From contig JAFSCH010000105.1 of assembly GCA_017436865.1 (NCBI GenBank), forward strand, positions 1-41,665: a DNA stretch of 41,665 bases, written 5' to 3'. The notes beneath the pieces were generated by a model. That model was not told the origin of the DNA, searched no databases, and was given only the letters and a program-made list of their open reading frames with translations. Source of the stretch: Lachnospiraceae bacterium (GTDB lineage: Bacteria; Bacillota; Clostridia; Lachnospirales; Lachnospiraceae). This document shows positions 1 to 6,804 of the stretch, in pieces (within the stretch, counting starts at the first letter, position 1; every line of letters begins with the position of its first letter). The position numbers and the translations under genes are program-made.

Positions 1-150
1 AAAGCAGTGCGAGTTTGCGTAGGACAAGACAAATCAAAGCTGCCGAACGCTCCATTTAGAAAATACCAAATAAGCGTCCCGATATGAGTAGCATGGTAGC
101 CGGCTGGTGCGGCACATACTACTCCACTAAACCTGAATTTATCCAATCTT
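1..150 (-). other. Unexplained open frame at left edge
   Basis: A minus-strand frame stays open from a TTG at the very end of the PIG-L gene to the window edge (at least 48 codons). The conceptual peptide has a cysteine-containing stretch and an aromatic stretch (LIWYFLNGAF). The stretch looks more G+C rich than its neighbours. I do not recognise it. There is no ATG in this frame and no clear ribosome binding site, so it may be a structured RNA, a repeat or a mobile-element end rather than a gene. It is cut by the window edge. Confidence 0.2.
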
Positions 151-828
151 GCGAATAAGCATGAAAGCTTCTGCACGCTGCATTCCAACTGTCATACCAC
201 GTGCTTTGGACAATACATCCATTCCTTCCAAGGAACGTGGATGTGGAAATTCACACAGTTCTGATACATAACAGTTCATTGCTTCTTCTTTTTTCTCATA
301 ATAATCTGTAATATCCACATAAACGTTTGGACAAAAGACTGGTTGTCCACTATAATCAAAATTCCATTCTGTAGAAGAAAGCGTTTCAAACGCATAAATC
401 TCCTTGACCGGATAGTTTTTTCCGATTGGTCTCGTTGCTGTCAAAACTGCTCTAGCTGTATATTGATGGTCAATATTCAAATCGCCACTATAATGTGTAT
501 AGATTATCTCCGGACGAAGCTCACGAACTTTTTTCTCTACTTCCTTCACAATATCCAATAAATCTACCTGATCAAAACGGTTATCTGGAAAATCTGCAAA
601 GAAAACATCCTTATAACCAATGGCTTTTGCACTTTCCATCGTATTCTTGTGAAGCTCCTTCACCACTTCCTGACTGATATCTTCTCTTTTCTCTCCACGA
701 GAAGTTTGTCCTTCTCCTAAAATAATGGCATATACCTCATCACCACAAGCCGCATGCTTTGCTGCTGTTCCACCAACTCCCAGAATCTCATCATCTGGAT
801 GAGCTGCTACTACTAACACTGTTTTCAT
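139..828 (-). CDS. PIG-L family N-deacetylase
   Basis: A 229-residue, zinc-dependent deacetylase of the PIG-L/LmbE family, which removes N-acetyl groups from GlcNAc-type sugars. The metal-binding HPDDE motif is at residues 10-14, and the second histidine region (THYSGDLNIDH) is near 111-121. The length is normal for the family, and there is no signal peptide, so it should act in the cytoplasm. It is the last gene of the pseudaminic acid operon visible here, lying after a formyltransferase homologue. That pairing suggests a deacetylate-then-formylate modification of the nonulosonic acid or its precursor. The substrate is inferred from context only. The gap before it (829-1094) contains hairpins, so expression may be reduced relative to upstream genes. 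Confidence 0.9.
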   Translation of the reverse strand: MKTVLVVAAHPDDEILGVGGTAAKHAACGDEVYAIILGEGQTSRGEKREDISQEVVKELHKNTMESAKAIGYKDVFFADFPDNRFDQVDLLDIVKEVEKKVRELRPEIIYTHYSGDLNIDHQYTARAVLTATRPIGKNYPVKEIYAFETLSSTEWNFDYSGQPVFCPNVYVDITDYYEKKEEAMNCYVSELCEFPHPRSLEGMDVLSKARGMTVGMQRAEAFMLIRKIG

Positions 829-851
829 ATATTAATTCCCATGCCTTTCCT

Positions 852-911
852 ACACCTGCAAACTTTGGGCCGCAGGCACAAATTTGCGTATGAAAAATTT
901 ATTATTCATAC
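852..911. repeat. Two small inverted repeats
   Basis: CCTGC and GCAGG arms near 855-875 and GTATGAA/TTCATAC arms (888-894 and 905-911) form small hairpins just upstream of the PIG-L gene. The GCAAA/TTTGC content resembles the hairpins at 5604-5699. Function is unknown. Confidence 0.4.
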
Positions 912-951
912 TAATCCTCCATGTCAGCCTTTTGCTGCCTCAAATAGTAAT

Positions 952-971
952 GAAAAAGCGCCAGCTTTTTC
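952..971 (-). terminator. Possible terminator hairpin
   Basis: Perfect 8-bp arms (GAAAAAGC/GCTTTTTC) close a four-base loop. The run of T falls inside the 3' arm instead of after it. It lies between the formyltransferase and PIG-L genes, so it could cause partial termination. It could equally be one of the many hairpins of this operon. Confidence 0.4.
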
Positions 972-973
972 CG

Positions 974-1039
974 GTGTGAAATATAATAACCCTTCACAAA
1001 GGACCCTCTAGTCCGAGTGATTAGAGTTATTTTTCACAC
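974..1039. repeat. Long imperfect inverted repeat
   Basis: GTGTGAAA...TAATAAC at 974-990 pairs with GTTATTTTTCACAC at 1026-1039. A nested pair, CTCTA (1006-1010) and TAGAG (1022-1026), lies inside it. The unit would fold into one branched structure on either strand, just downstream of the formyltransferase stop codon. No known riboswitch or RNA family is recognised. Confidence 0.5.
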
Positions 1040-1094
1040 TATTCACGTCTTTCTGATATCTACCTAATTTACAGATGCACAATACATTTTGTCA

Positions 1095-1790
1095 TTACGC
1101 TTCACTACGTTTATTGAATATTACTTTTGCTTCCACAATGTCTCCACTTTCTGACAAGACCGCATTCTCAAAACTCAAACGATATTCACCAAATTCGATA
1201 TATGCCCTTGGATATCCTTCTGCATCAAGCATTCGAATATAGTCATAAATTTTATCTAATTCCATATCCGATGTTATTTCTCCATCTTTTTCTGTTCTTC
1301 GTTTAAAAAGCACAGGGGCTCCTGTTTGCTCCACAGGCACTAATTGCTCTTCTAAAAATTTGGGGATCATTTCTCCAAAAATCACATCCGAACAGCGAAC
1401 AAAGATTTCCTGTGCAGAACCCTCTAAAGTCAATGGTTTTTTCATATAAACAGGACCTCCATCAATCGTTGATGTAACCTTGATAGCAGATATCTTCGTC
1501 TCTTTATGTCCTCTGACAATCAGATTCTGTAAAGGACTTCCACCTCTTCCATAGGGTAAATCTGTCATGTGAAATACAACACAATTCCAATTCTTCGTAA
1601 TCTCATCTGGAACAATATATGACCAATGAGGCATCAGGATGTAATCTGGTTCAAATACTTTCACGTTTTCTATTGTAAACTCTTCCTTTTTGGTATATAT
1701 TACAATCTCATGAATTCCGGCATATTTTTCCTGCAATACCTTTGCTCTTTCTATGTTCCAGGATTTAATCGTTGCAATCACTATCTTCAT
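1095..1790 (-). CDS. Formyltransferase-like protein of pse cluster
   Basis: A 231-residue protein related to the methionyl-tRNA/sugar N-formyltransferase fold, which uses 10-formyl-tetrahydrofolate. The signature region is HMTDLPYGRGGSPLQ at residues 74-88. It contains the catalytic histidine (H74) and is followed by the conserved aspartate in TSTIDGG (D110). The asparagine of the usual N-x-H motif is replaced by valine (V72). It is shorter than true Fmt (about 310 residues), and the C-terminal tRNA-binding domain is missing, so a role in translation initiation is unlikely. It sits between pseH and a PIG-L deacetylase, which fits formylation of an amino sugar, for example the 7-amino group of pseudaminic acid. 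Formamido-pseudaminic acids are known in other bacteria. The substrate here is inferred. Confidence 0.75.
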   Translation of the reverse strand: MKIVIATIKSWNIERAKVLQEKYAGIHEIVIYTKKEEFTIENVKVFEPDYILMPHWSYIVPDEITKNWNCVVFHMTDLPYGRGGSPLQNLIVRGHKETKISAIKVTSTIDGGPVYMKKPLTLEGSAQEIFVRCSDVIFGEMIPKFLEEQLVPVEQTGAPVLFKRRTEKDGEITSDMELDKIYDYIRMLDAEGYPRAYIEFGEYRLSFENAVLSESGDIVEAKVIFNKRSEA

Positions 1791-1810
1791 GCCTAATCAC
1801 TCTATCCTTT

Positions 1811-2287
1811 CTAGCTTCTGATTCTTTTCATAAATTCCAGATATTGTTCCTTTTCATCCATATCATAACCACACTTTTCAAATGCTTTGGCAGATGCAAT
1901 ATTGGCATGCTTTACCTGTCCCTTGCAATAGATAACATCCATTCGCAGTTCTCTAAGCTTCTCCTCCGCCATCAAAATCATGCGTGTTCCATAGCCCTGA
2001 CCACGTTTCTCTGGATCAATACTATAATCTATCAATGCTTCTCCGTCCTCAATAGACAAACGTATCTGTCCAATATTTTGAACTTCTCCCGCATTATTCG
2101 TACTACATAAGATATATTTCAAAACGTCTCGGTCTGCCAACATTTTCACAAACCATGCACGATGTGTCTCGTATGGTATCTGTTCCGTATGAAATGCATT
2201 CTGTCTTGTCACAGGATCATTTGCCCACTGAAATAATAAATCAATATCTTTTCCTGTTACCTCTCGTAATGTTAAACCCATTACCAT
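1811..2287 (-). CDS. pseH: Pseudaminic acid N-acetyltransferase PseH
   Basis: A 158-residue GNAT acetyltransferase. The acetyl-CoA pyrophosphate-binding motif RGQGYG lies near residues 95-100, preceded by the beta-strand DYSIDP. PseH acetylates the 4-amino group of UDP-4-amino-4,6-dideoxy-beta-L-AltNAc, the product of PseC. The opening (LREVTGKDIDLLFQWANDP.TR) is typical of PseH/RimJ-like proteins, and the surrounding pseB, pseC, pseF and pseI genes support the assignment. Two start codons are possible. The second ATG (position 2281, peptide MGLTLREV) has a GAGG at better spacing than the first. It lies just upstream of the formyltransferase gene in the same operon. Confidence 0.85.
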   Translation of the reverse strand: MVMGLTLREVTGKDIDLLFQWANDPVTRQNAFHTEQIPYETHRAWFVKMLADRDVLKYILCSTNNAGEVQNIGQIRLSIEDGEALIDYSIDPEKRGQGYGTRMILMAEEKLRELRMDVIYCKGQVKHANIASAKAFEKCGYDMDEKEQYLEFMKRIRS

Positions 2288-2328
2288 TTACCTCATAAAA
2301 ATGGAATTCTATACTTACTTGTTTCAAA

Positions 2329-3384
2329 CTAATTTAAATCTTCTTCTCTTAAAGGTGTTCCTGCTTTGAGAGCCCTATTAGCAAACTTTCCCAACACTTC
2401 CTTATAGAATTTTGGCTTCATACCATATGCCGGACGAATACTTCTGATGTTTTCTGGTGTCAAGGCCTCGCCCTTTGCAATATCCTTCACCACAAATAAA
2501 GAACGACGGAAGCAAGCATTTGATTCCTCTTGTTTTGACACACCATAAGTCACAACACCTCTAGCCTTTTCTACTTCTCGTACCTTTTCAATCATTTCCT
2601 TAAATTCCTGTGGTTCCATAGAGAACGTAGAATCCGGATTCTTTATTTCTCTGCTGACACAAAAATGCTTCTCAATAATCGTTGCTCCCATTGCCACTGC
2701 CGTTGCTGCACTAAAATAGCCTAGAGAATGATCCGATAATCCTACCGGAATACCAAATCGTTGCTTCATATCTACGATTGTTCCTAGATTCATCTCTTCT
2801 ACCTTGGCCGGATAAGCACTAGAACACTTCATAATCGCAAGCTGATGATTGCCCTGACTGTAAATCGCCTCAATTGCCTCTTGAATCTCCTCTAACGTTC
2901 CCATACCAGTTGACATAATAATCGGTTTTCCTTTTGATGCAATATACTCAAGCAAAGGAATATCAACCAATTCAAAAGATGCAATTTTATAAAAAGGCAT
3001 CTCCAGCTCTTCCAGGAAATCAACAGAAGTTTTATCAAATGGAGTAGATAAGAAATCAATTCCTACCTTTCTTGCTTCATCACGAAGCTCCTTCTGCCAC
3101 TCCCAAGGTGTATAGGCTTTCTGATACAGGCTATACAAATTTTCTCCTTCCCAGGTTCCCTTGGAAATATTGAAATAATCATTATGGCAGTCAATCGTCA
3201 TCGTGTCCGGTGTATATGTCTGAATCTTGATACAATCAGCTCCGATTTCCTTGGCTGCATGAATAATTTCCTTAGCATGCTCAATACTTCCTGCATGGTT
3301 TCCTGACATCTCTGCAATAATATACGCCGGATAACCATCTCCAATTCGTCTGCCATTTACTTCTATATACTTTGTATTCTCCAT
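2329..3384 (-). CDS. pseI: Pseudaminic acid synthase PseI
   Basis: A 351-residue cytoplasmic enzyme that condenses 2,4-diacetamido-2,4,6-trideoxy-L-altrose with phosphoenolpyruvate to give pseudaminic acid. The NeuB-type TIM barrel spans about residues 15-280 and includes AEMSGNHAGS near the start. A C-terminal antifreeze-like SAF domain spans about 290-350 and ends GTPLREEDL. The SGNH version of the N-terminal motif and the RSIRPAYGMKPK linker are characteristic of PseI rather than sialic acid synthase (NeuB usually has EIGVNHNG) or legionaminic acid synthase. The length matches the family. It is in one transcription unit with pseF upstream and pseH downstream. Confidence 0.92.
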   Translation of the reverse strand: MENTKYIEVNGRRIGDGYPAYIIAEMSGNHAGSIEHAKEIIHAAKEIGADCIKIQTYTPDTMTIDCHNDYFNISKGTWEGENLYSLYQKAYTPWEWQKELRDEARKVGIDFLSTPFDKTSVDFLEELEMPFYKIASFELVDIPLLEYIASKGKPIIMSTGMGTLEEIQEAIEAIYSQGNHQLAIMKCSSAYPAKVEEMNLGTIVDMKQRFGIPVGLSDHSLGYFSAATAVAMGATIIEKHFCVSREIKNPDSTFSMEPQEFKEMIEKVREVEKARGVVTYGVSKQEESNACFRRSLFVVKDIAKGEALTPENIRSIRPAYGMKPKFYKEVLGKFANRALKAGTPLREEDLN

Positions 3385-3427
3385 TGTCGTAACGATACCT
3401 TTCTTTTATTCTACATCGCTGTGTTTT

Positions 3428-4117
3428 CTATAAACCACGCAGAATTTTATATTTCATCTCTGCTATTTTCCAATCTTCTATTGTATCAATATCCTGTACA
3501 CTGCTTTCATCCTGAATAAACGGCACAACATGTTTCATCCAAATTGCCTTCTGTTCCATAAAGCTCTTGGTATTTAGACAATAAAACTGTCCACAATCAT
3601 GATAAAAAGGCTCAAGATCCTGTGAACGAAGCTTCATATTCTCAGGCCACTTTGGTTCTAAGCGATTATCATGAATCACAACACAGCGCTGTGGCGGAAA
3701 TGAAAACTTCACAACAGGAATGCAGGCATCTGCTTTCTCTTGTTCCAATAACATCATGGCTGTTTTTATGGCATTTGCTGTCACAAACGGTGCTGTTGGA
3801 TAGATGCAACACATCTGTTCAAAGCGCTTTCCTATTCTGTCATAAGACTCCAATACCTCTGCCAGTACTTCTGCTGTTGTTGCATAATCATTAGAAGTAT
3901 CCTCACTCCGAAAGAATGGAACCTGTGCTCCCGCTTTTCTGGCAACCTCTGCAATCTCTTCATCATCGGTAGATACCATGACCTCGTGAAACATATCCGA
4001 CTGTAAAGCCGCTTCAATACTATATTCAATAATTGGTTTTCCAAGAAATGGCTTAATATTTTTCCTTGGAATTCTCTTACTTCCGCCTCTTGCGGTAATA
4101 ATTGCTACACTTTTCAT
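3428..4117 (-). CDS. pseF: CMP-pseudaminic acid cytidylyltransferase PseF
   Basis: A 229-residue nucleotidyltransferase that activates pseudaminic acid with CTP, giving the donor for glycosyltransfer. The N-terminal signature ARGGSKRIPRKNIKPFLGKP (residues 9-28) is that of CMP-nonulosonate synthetases, and the length is that of PseF/NeuA cores. A GATAGGGG sequence lies just upstream of the ATG. It is the first gene after a hairpin-rich gap that includes a terminator behind pseC (4347-4376), so it either depends on readthrough or has its own weak promoter. I could not identify a convincing one. Confidence 0.92.
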   Translation of the reverse strand: MKSVAIITARGGSKRIPRKNIKPFLGKPIIEYSIEAALQSDMFHEVMVSTDDEEIAEVARKAGAQVPFFRSEDTSNDYATTAEVLAEVLESYDRIGKRFEQMCCIYPTAPFVTANAIKTAMMLLEQEKADACIPVVKFSFPPQRCVVIHDNRLEPKWPENMKLRSQDLEPFYHDCGQFYCLNTKSFMEQKAIWMKHVVPFIQDESSVQDIDTIEDWKIAEMKYKILRGL

Positions 4118-4151
4118 ATATTTGCCCCTATCCTGCTAATCTAAAACTCTC

Positions 4152-4344
4152 TTATTTCTACCAGAAATAATACATGGGAACAAAGTGGACAAGTCCACAT
4201 CATCTCCCTAAATCCCTCTCTCTAGAGGGACTTGTTCACTTTGTCGCGCGAATCGCATATCACGAAGTGATAATTTCCTTATGCGATTCTGCGCATATTA
4301 TTTTTGAAGTAATAGGACAGTTCAAAGAACTTTCCTATTACTTC
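4152..4344. repeat. Array of four nested hairpins between pseC and pseF
   Basis: Four successive inverted repeats fill this gap. (1) TTATTTCT/AGAAATAA, 4152-4170. (2) 16-bp arms 4181-4196 and 4228-4243 with one G-T pair, with TCCCTCT/AGAGGGA inside. (3) 10-bp arms GAATCGCATA/TATGCGATTC at 4250-4259 and 4280-4289, extended by GCGC on both sides (one bulged base), with a competing TATCAC-GAA-GTGATA inside. (4) 12-bp arms 4306-4317 and 4333-4344, with AGTTC-AAA-GAACT inside. No coding frame explains them. They look like inserted palindromic elements or a structured leader. Confidence 0.8.
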
Positions 4345-4376
4345 AAAAAGCCCGTGGGTATTTCCCTCCGGGCTTT
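4345..4376 (-). terminator. Rho-independent terminator after pseC
   Basis: AAAGCCCG (4347-4354) pairs with CGGGCTTT (4369-4376). A further GGG/CCC pair closes the inner loop. On the minus strand the stem is followed by a run of five T. It lies about 8 bases beyond the pseC stop codon and would separate pseB-pseC from pseF onward, unless termination is partial. Confidence 0.8.
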
Positions 4377-4383
4377 GTCTCTT

Positions 4384-5577
4384 CTATTTGCGATAGTATG
4401 CTACTATCTTCTTTACCGCACTAATTACATCTTCCACATCCTGATCTGTCATACCATAGTACAACGGAAGACTTAGCATCTCATCGTACAGTTTCTCTGC
4501 GTTTGGACAGATTCCTTTCTTGTAGCCCAGCTTGTCATAATATGGATGGTAATATACAGGAATATAATGCACATTACAACAGATATTTTCTGCTCCTAAC
4601 GCTTCAAAAAATCCTTTTCTGTCAATGGTAAGCATCTCTGGTCTGATTCTAAGAATATAAAGATGTCTTGTTGTATCAGACTCCGCTATCTCCTGTTGTA
4701 CAAAAAGTTCAGAAATTTCAGCAAACGCCTCATTATATCGCTTAACAATCTCTTTTCTTCTTGCGCTGAACATTGGAAGCTTATCCAACTGACTTATAAT
4801 CAATGCACATTGAATATCTGTTAATCGGTAATTATATCCTAAATCAATTTGTTCATAGTACCAAGGTCCATGTGGTTCTCTTTCTAATAGTTCAGGAATT
4901 CTAGTTATACCATGAGCCCGGTACAATACTAGCTTCTGATACAATTCTTCACTATTAGTAAGAACTGCTCCACCCTCGCCACCTGTTACGGTCTTAACAG
5001 GATGAAAACTAAAAGTTGTCATATCTGCGATGCTACCAACCATTTTATCTTTATATTTCGTACCAATAGAATGTGCTCCATCTTCAATCAAGGCAATGCC
5101 CTTTTCACGACACATAGCAAGGAGTTCATCAAGCTCTACAGCCTGACCAGTAAAATCTACTGCTACGACTGCCTTTGTCTTTTCTGTAATCTTCTCCTGC
5201 ACACTCTTTGGGTCAATGTTATAAGTATTCGGATTAATATCTGCAAACACTGGCTTTGCGCCACAATATAACCCACAATTTGCAGAGGCTGCAAAGGTAA
5301 TTGGAGTAGTAATCAGCTCATCTCCTTCTGACACGCCTGCTGCCATTGCCGCAATATGTAACGCAGCCGTTCCATTGCTGCATACTACGGCATACTTGGC
5401 TCCTGTCAGCTCACAAAGCTTCTTTTCCAGTTCTGTAATCTTAGGACCACAAGTCAGACAATCACTGGTAAGCACCTCCGTAACTGCCTTAACATCTGCT
5501 TCGTCAATATACTGATGTCCGTAAAATATTTTCGTATCCCTAACCGGAGTTCCTCCGGCAATTGCTGGTTTATTCAT
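4384..5577 (-). CDS. pseC: UDP-4-amino-4,6-dideoxy-AltNAc aminotransferase PseC
   Basis: A 397-residue PLP-dependent aminotransferase of the DegT/DnrJ/EryC1 family. It converts the 4-keto product of PseB to the 4-amino sugar, with glutamate as amino donor. Visible signatures are SNGTAALH (67-74), EDGAHS (165-170, with the aspartate that contacts the PLP ring nitrogen) and the Schiff-base lysine in SFHPVKTVTGGEGG (K195). The start MNKPAIAGGTPVR is typical of PseC. It follows pseB after a gap with three hairpins and is followed by a terminator. Confidence 0.93.
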   Translation of the reverse strand: MNKPAIAGGTPVRDTKIFYGHQYIDEADVKAVTEVLTSDCLTCGPKITELEKKLCELTGAKYAVVCSNGTAALHIAAMAAGVSEGDELITTPITFAASANCGLYCGAKPVFADINPNTYNIDPKSVQEKITEKTKAVVAVDFTGQAVELDELLAMCREKGIALIEDGAHSIGTKYKDKMVGSIADMTTFSFHPVKTVTGGEGGAVLTNSEELYQKLVLYRAHGITRIPELLEREPHGPWYYEQIDLGYNYRLTDIQCALIISQLDKLPMFSARRKEIVKRYNEAFAEISELFVQQEIAESDTTRHLYILRIRPEMLTIDRKGFFEALGAENICCNVHYIPVYYHPYYDKLGYKKGICPNAEKLYDEMLSLPLYYGMTDQDVEDVISAVKKIVAYYRK

Positions 5578-5603
5578 ATCAAAACTTTACCTTTCCACGA
5601 CCT

Positions 5604-5629
5604 GTAAGTTTGCAGCTCTGCAAACTTAC
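5604..5629. repeat. Perfect hairpin 1 of pseB-pseC gap
   Basis: Perfect 11-bp arms (GTAAGTTTGCA/TGCAAACTTAC) with a GCTC loop lie about 27 bases from the pseC start codon, where the structure could affect ribosome loading on the minus-strand transcript. It is the first of three back-to-back hairpins. Confidence 0.8.
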
Positions 5630-5633
5630 CAAT

Positions 5634-5662
5634 CGCAAATTCTTCCGTTTATGGAATTTGCG
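5634..5662. repeat. Perfect hairpin 2 of pseB-pseC gap
   Basis: 9-bp arms (CGCAAATTC/GAATTTGCG) close an 11-base loop, TTCCGTTTATG. The loop matches that of the next hairpin at 9 of 11 positions although the arms differ, so the two hairpins look like related copies. Confidence 0.8.
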
Positions 5663-5664
5663 CT

Positions 5665-5699
5665 GATTGCAAAATCTTCCGCCTATGGATTTTGCAATC
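5665..5699. repeat. Perfect hairpin 3 of pseB-pseC gap
   Basis: 12-bp arms (GATTGCAAAATC/GATTTTGCAATC) close the loop TTCCGCCTATG. It starts one base after the pseB stop codon on the minus strand. Without a downstream T run it is not a standard terminator, but it could protect the 3' end of the pseB message. Confidence 0.8.
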
Positions 5700-6695
5700 T
5701 TATTTCTCCAACTCAACATCCTTTAACAGTTCTCTAATCTGCTCTACCGTAAGCCACTCTGTATTGTTTCCTGATGAATAATAGAATTCATCATCAACTT
5801 TCTTACCACTTGGATTTGGACGCTTTGACTCCTGCCAAAACATCTGTGGATAAATAATATAATGCTTATCATATTCAAAAGTAGTCATGGAATCTTCTAC
5901 TGTAACCATTACCTCATGAAGCTTTTCGCCCGGGCGAATACCGATTTCTTTTGTCTTCATACCAGGTGCCATTGCTTCTGCAAGGTCTGTAATCTTGAAA
6001 GATGGAATCTTACTGATGAAAGTTTCTCCACCCTTTGCTTCCTCTAATGCCTTAATTACAAGCTTTACACCTTCCTCTAAGCTAATCCAGAAACGTGTCA
6101 TTCTATAATCGGTAATAGGAAGCTCTGTTGCACCTTCCTTAATTAACTTGTTGAATAACGGAATAATAGAACCACGGCTTCCTGCCACATTACCATATCT
6201 TACGATAGAGAAACTTAACTCCTTATCTCCACAATATGCATTCGCTGCGATAAAGAGCTTATCTGAAACAAGCTTTGTTCCACCGTAAAGGTTTACCGGA
6301 TTTACTGCCTTATCGGTAGATAATGCAACTACCTTCTTAACACCTGTATTCAAGGATGCATCAATTACATTCTGAGCACCTACAACATTGGTCTTAATTG
6401 CTTCATTTGGATTATATTCACAAGCAGGAACCTGCTTCATAGCTGCTGCATGAATGACATAATCAACACCTTCAAAAGCTCTCTTCATACGCTCATAATC
6501 TCTTACATCACCAATAAAGAAACGAAGCTTATCCTTATATTCTTCAAACTCACTTGCCATCATCCACTGCTTAAACTCATCTCTTGAGTAAATGATAATC
6601 TTCTTAGGGTTATAATTCTTCAGAACATATTTTGTAAAACATTTTCCAAAAGAACCAGTTCCGCCTGTAATCAATATTGTTTTATTATTTAACAT
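5700..6695 (-). CDS. pseB: UDP-GlcNAc 4,6-dehydratase (inverting) PseB
   Basis: A 331-residue extended short-chain dehydrogenase that starts pseudaminic acid synthesis by converting UDP-GlcNAc to UDP-2-acetamido-2,6-dideoxy-beta-L-arabino-hexos-4-ulose. The NAD(P)-binding motif TGGTGSFGK lies at 10-18. The active-site region STDKAVNPVNLYGGTK contributes D128, K129 and the Y137-x3-K141 pair. The soluble 331-residue form is that of PseB/FlaA1, not the long membrane-bound CapD/WbpM type. It is first in its operon, with a strong ribosome binding site (GGAGG) about 8 bases from the ATG and a sigma-A promoter at 6749-6777. Confidence 0.94.
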   Translation of the reverse strand: MLNNKTILITGGTGSFGKCFTKYVLKNYNPKKIIIYSRDEFKQWMMASEFEEYKDKLRFFIGDVRDYERMKRAFEGVDYVIHAAAMKQVPACEYNPNEAIKTNVVGAQNVIDASLNTGVKKVVALSTDKAVNPVNLYGGTKLVSDKLFIAANAYCGDKELSFSIVRYGNVAGSRGSIIPLFNKLIKEGATELPITDYRMTRFWISLEEGVKLVIKALEEAKGGETFISKIPSFKITDLAEAMAPGMKTKEIGIRPGEKLHEVMVTVEDSMTTFEYDKHYIIYPQMFWQESKRPNPSGKKVDDEFYYSSGNNTEWLTVEQIRELLKDVELEK

Positions 6696-6748
6696 CTTTC
6701 TTTCCTCCGTTAAAAGCTGTTTTTATTCTCAAATTCTATAAACAATTC

Positions 6749-6777
6749 ATTCTACCACAAACTACCTAATACGTCAA
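6749..6777 (-). promoter_or_regulatory. Sigma-A promoter of the pse operon
   Basis: On the minus strand, TTGACG (6772-6777) and TAGAAT (6749-6754) are separated by exactly 17 bases. Transcription would begin near 6742, leaving a leader of about 46 bases before the pseB ATG. Confidence 0.75.
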
Positions 6778-6803
6778 AAATAGTATGAGAAAAAGTATTT
6801 TTC
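6777..6803 (-). terminator. Weak AT-rich terminator after SGNH gene
   Basis: AAAAATA and TATTTTT arms flank about 13 bases just beyond the SGNH protein stop codon and run into T-rich sequence. The stem has no G-C pairs, so termination would be leaky and the long polysaccharide transcript may run into pseB. Confidence 0.35.
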
Positions 6804-6804
6804 T

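Noticed and set aside
1095-1790. Methionyl-tRNA formyltransferase (Fmt)
   Set aside because: It is too short, lacks the C-terminal tRNA-binding domain and sits in a sugar operon.
2329-3384. Naming the synthase NeuB (sialic acid) or legionaminic acid synthase
   Set aside because: The SGNH motif, the RSIRPAYGMKP linker and the neighbouring inverting dehydratase PseB all point to pseudaminic acid.
4174-4476. A 100-codon plus-strand frame over the pseC-pseF gap
   Set aside because: It lies across the hairpins and the end of pseC, has no binding site, and its residues are the reading of palindromes, so it is a by-product of the structure.
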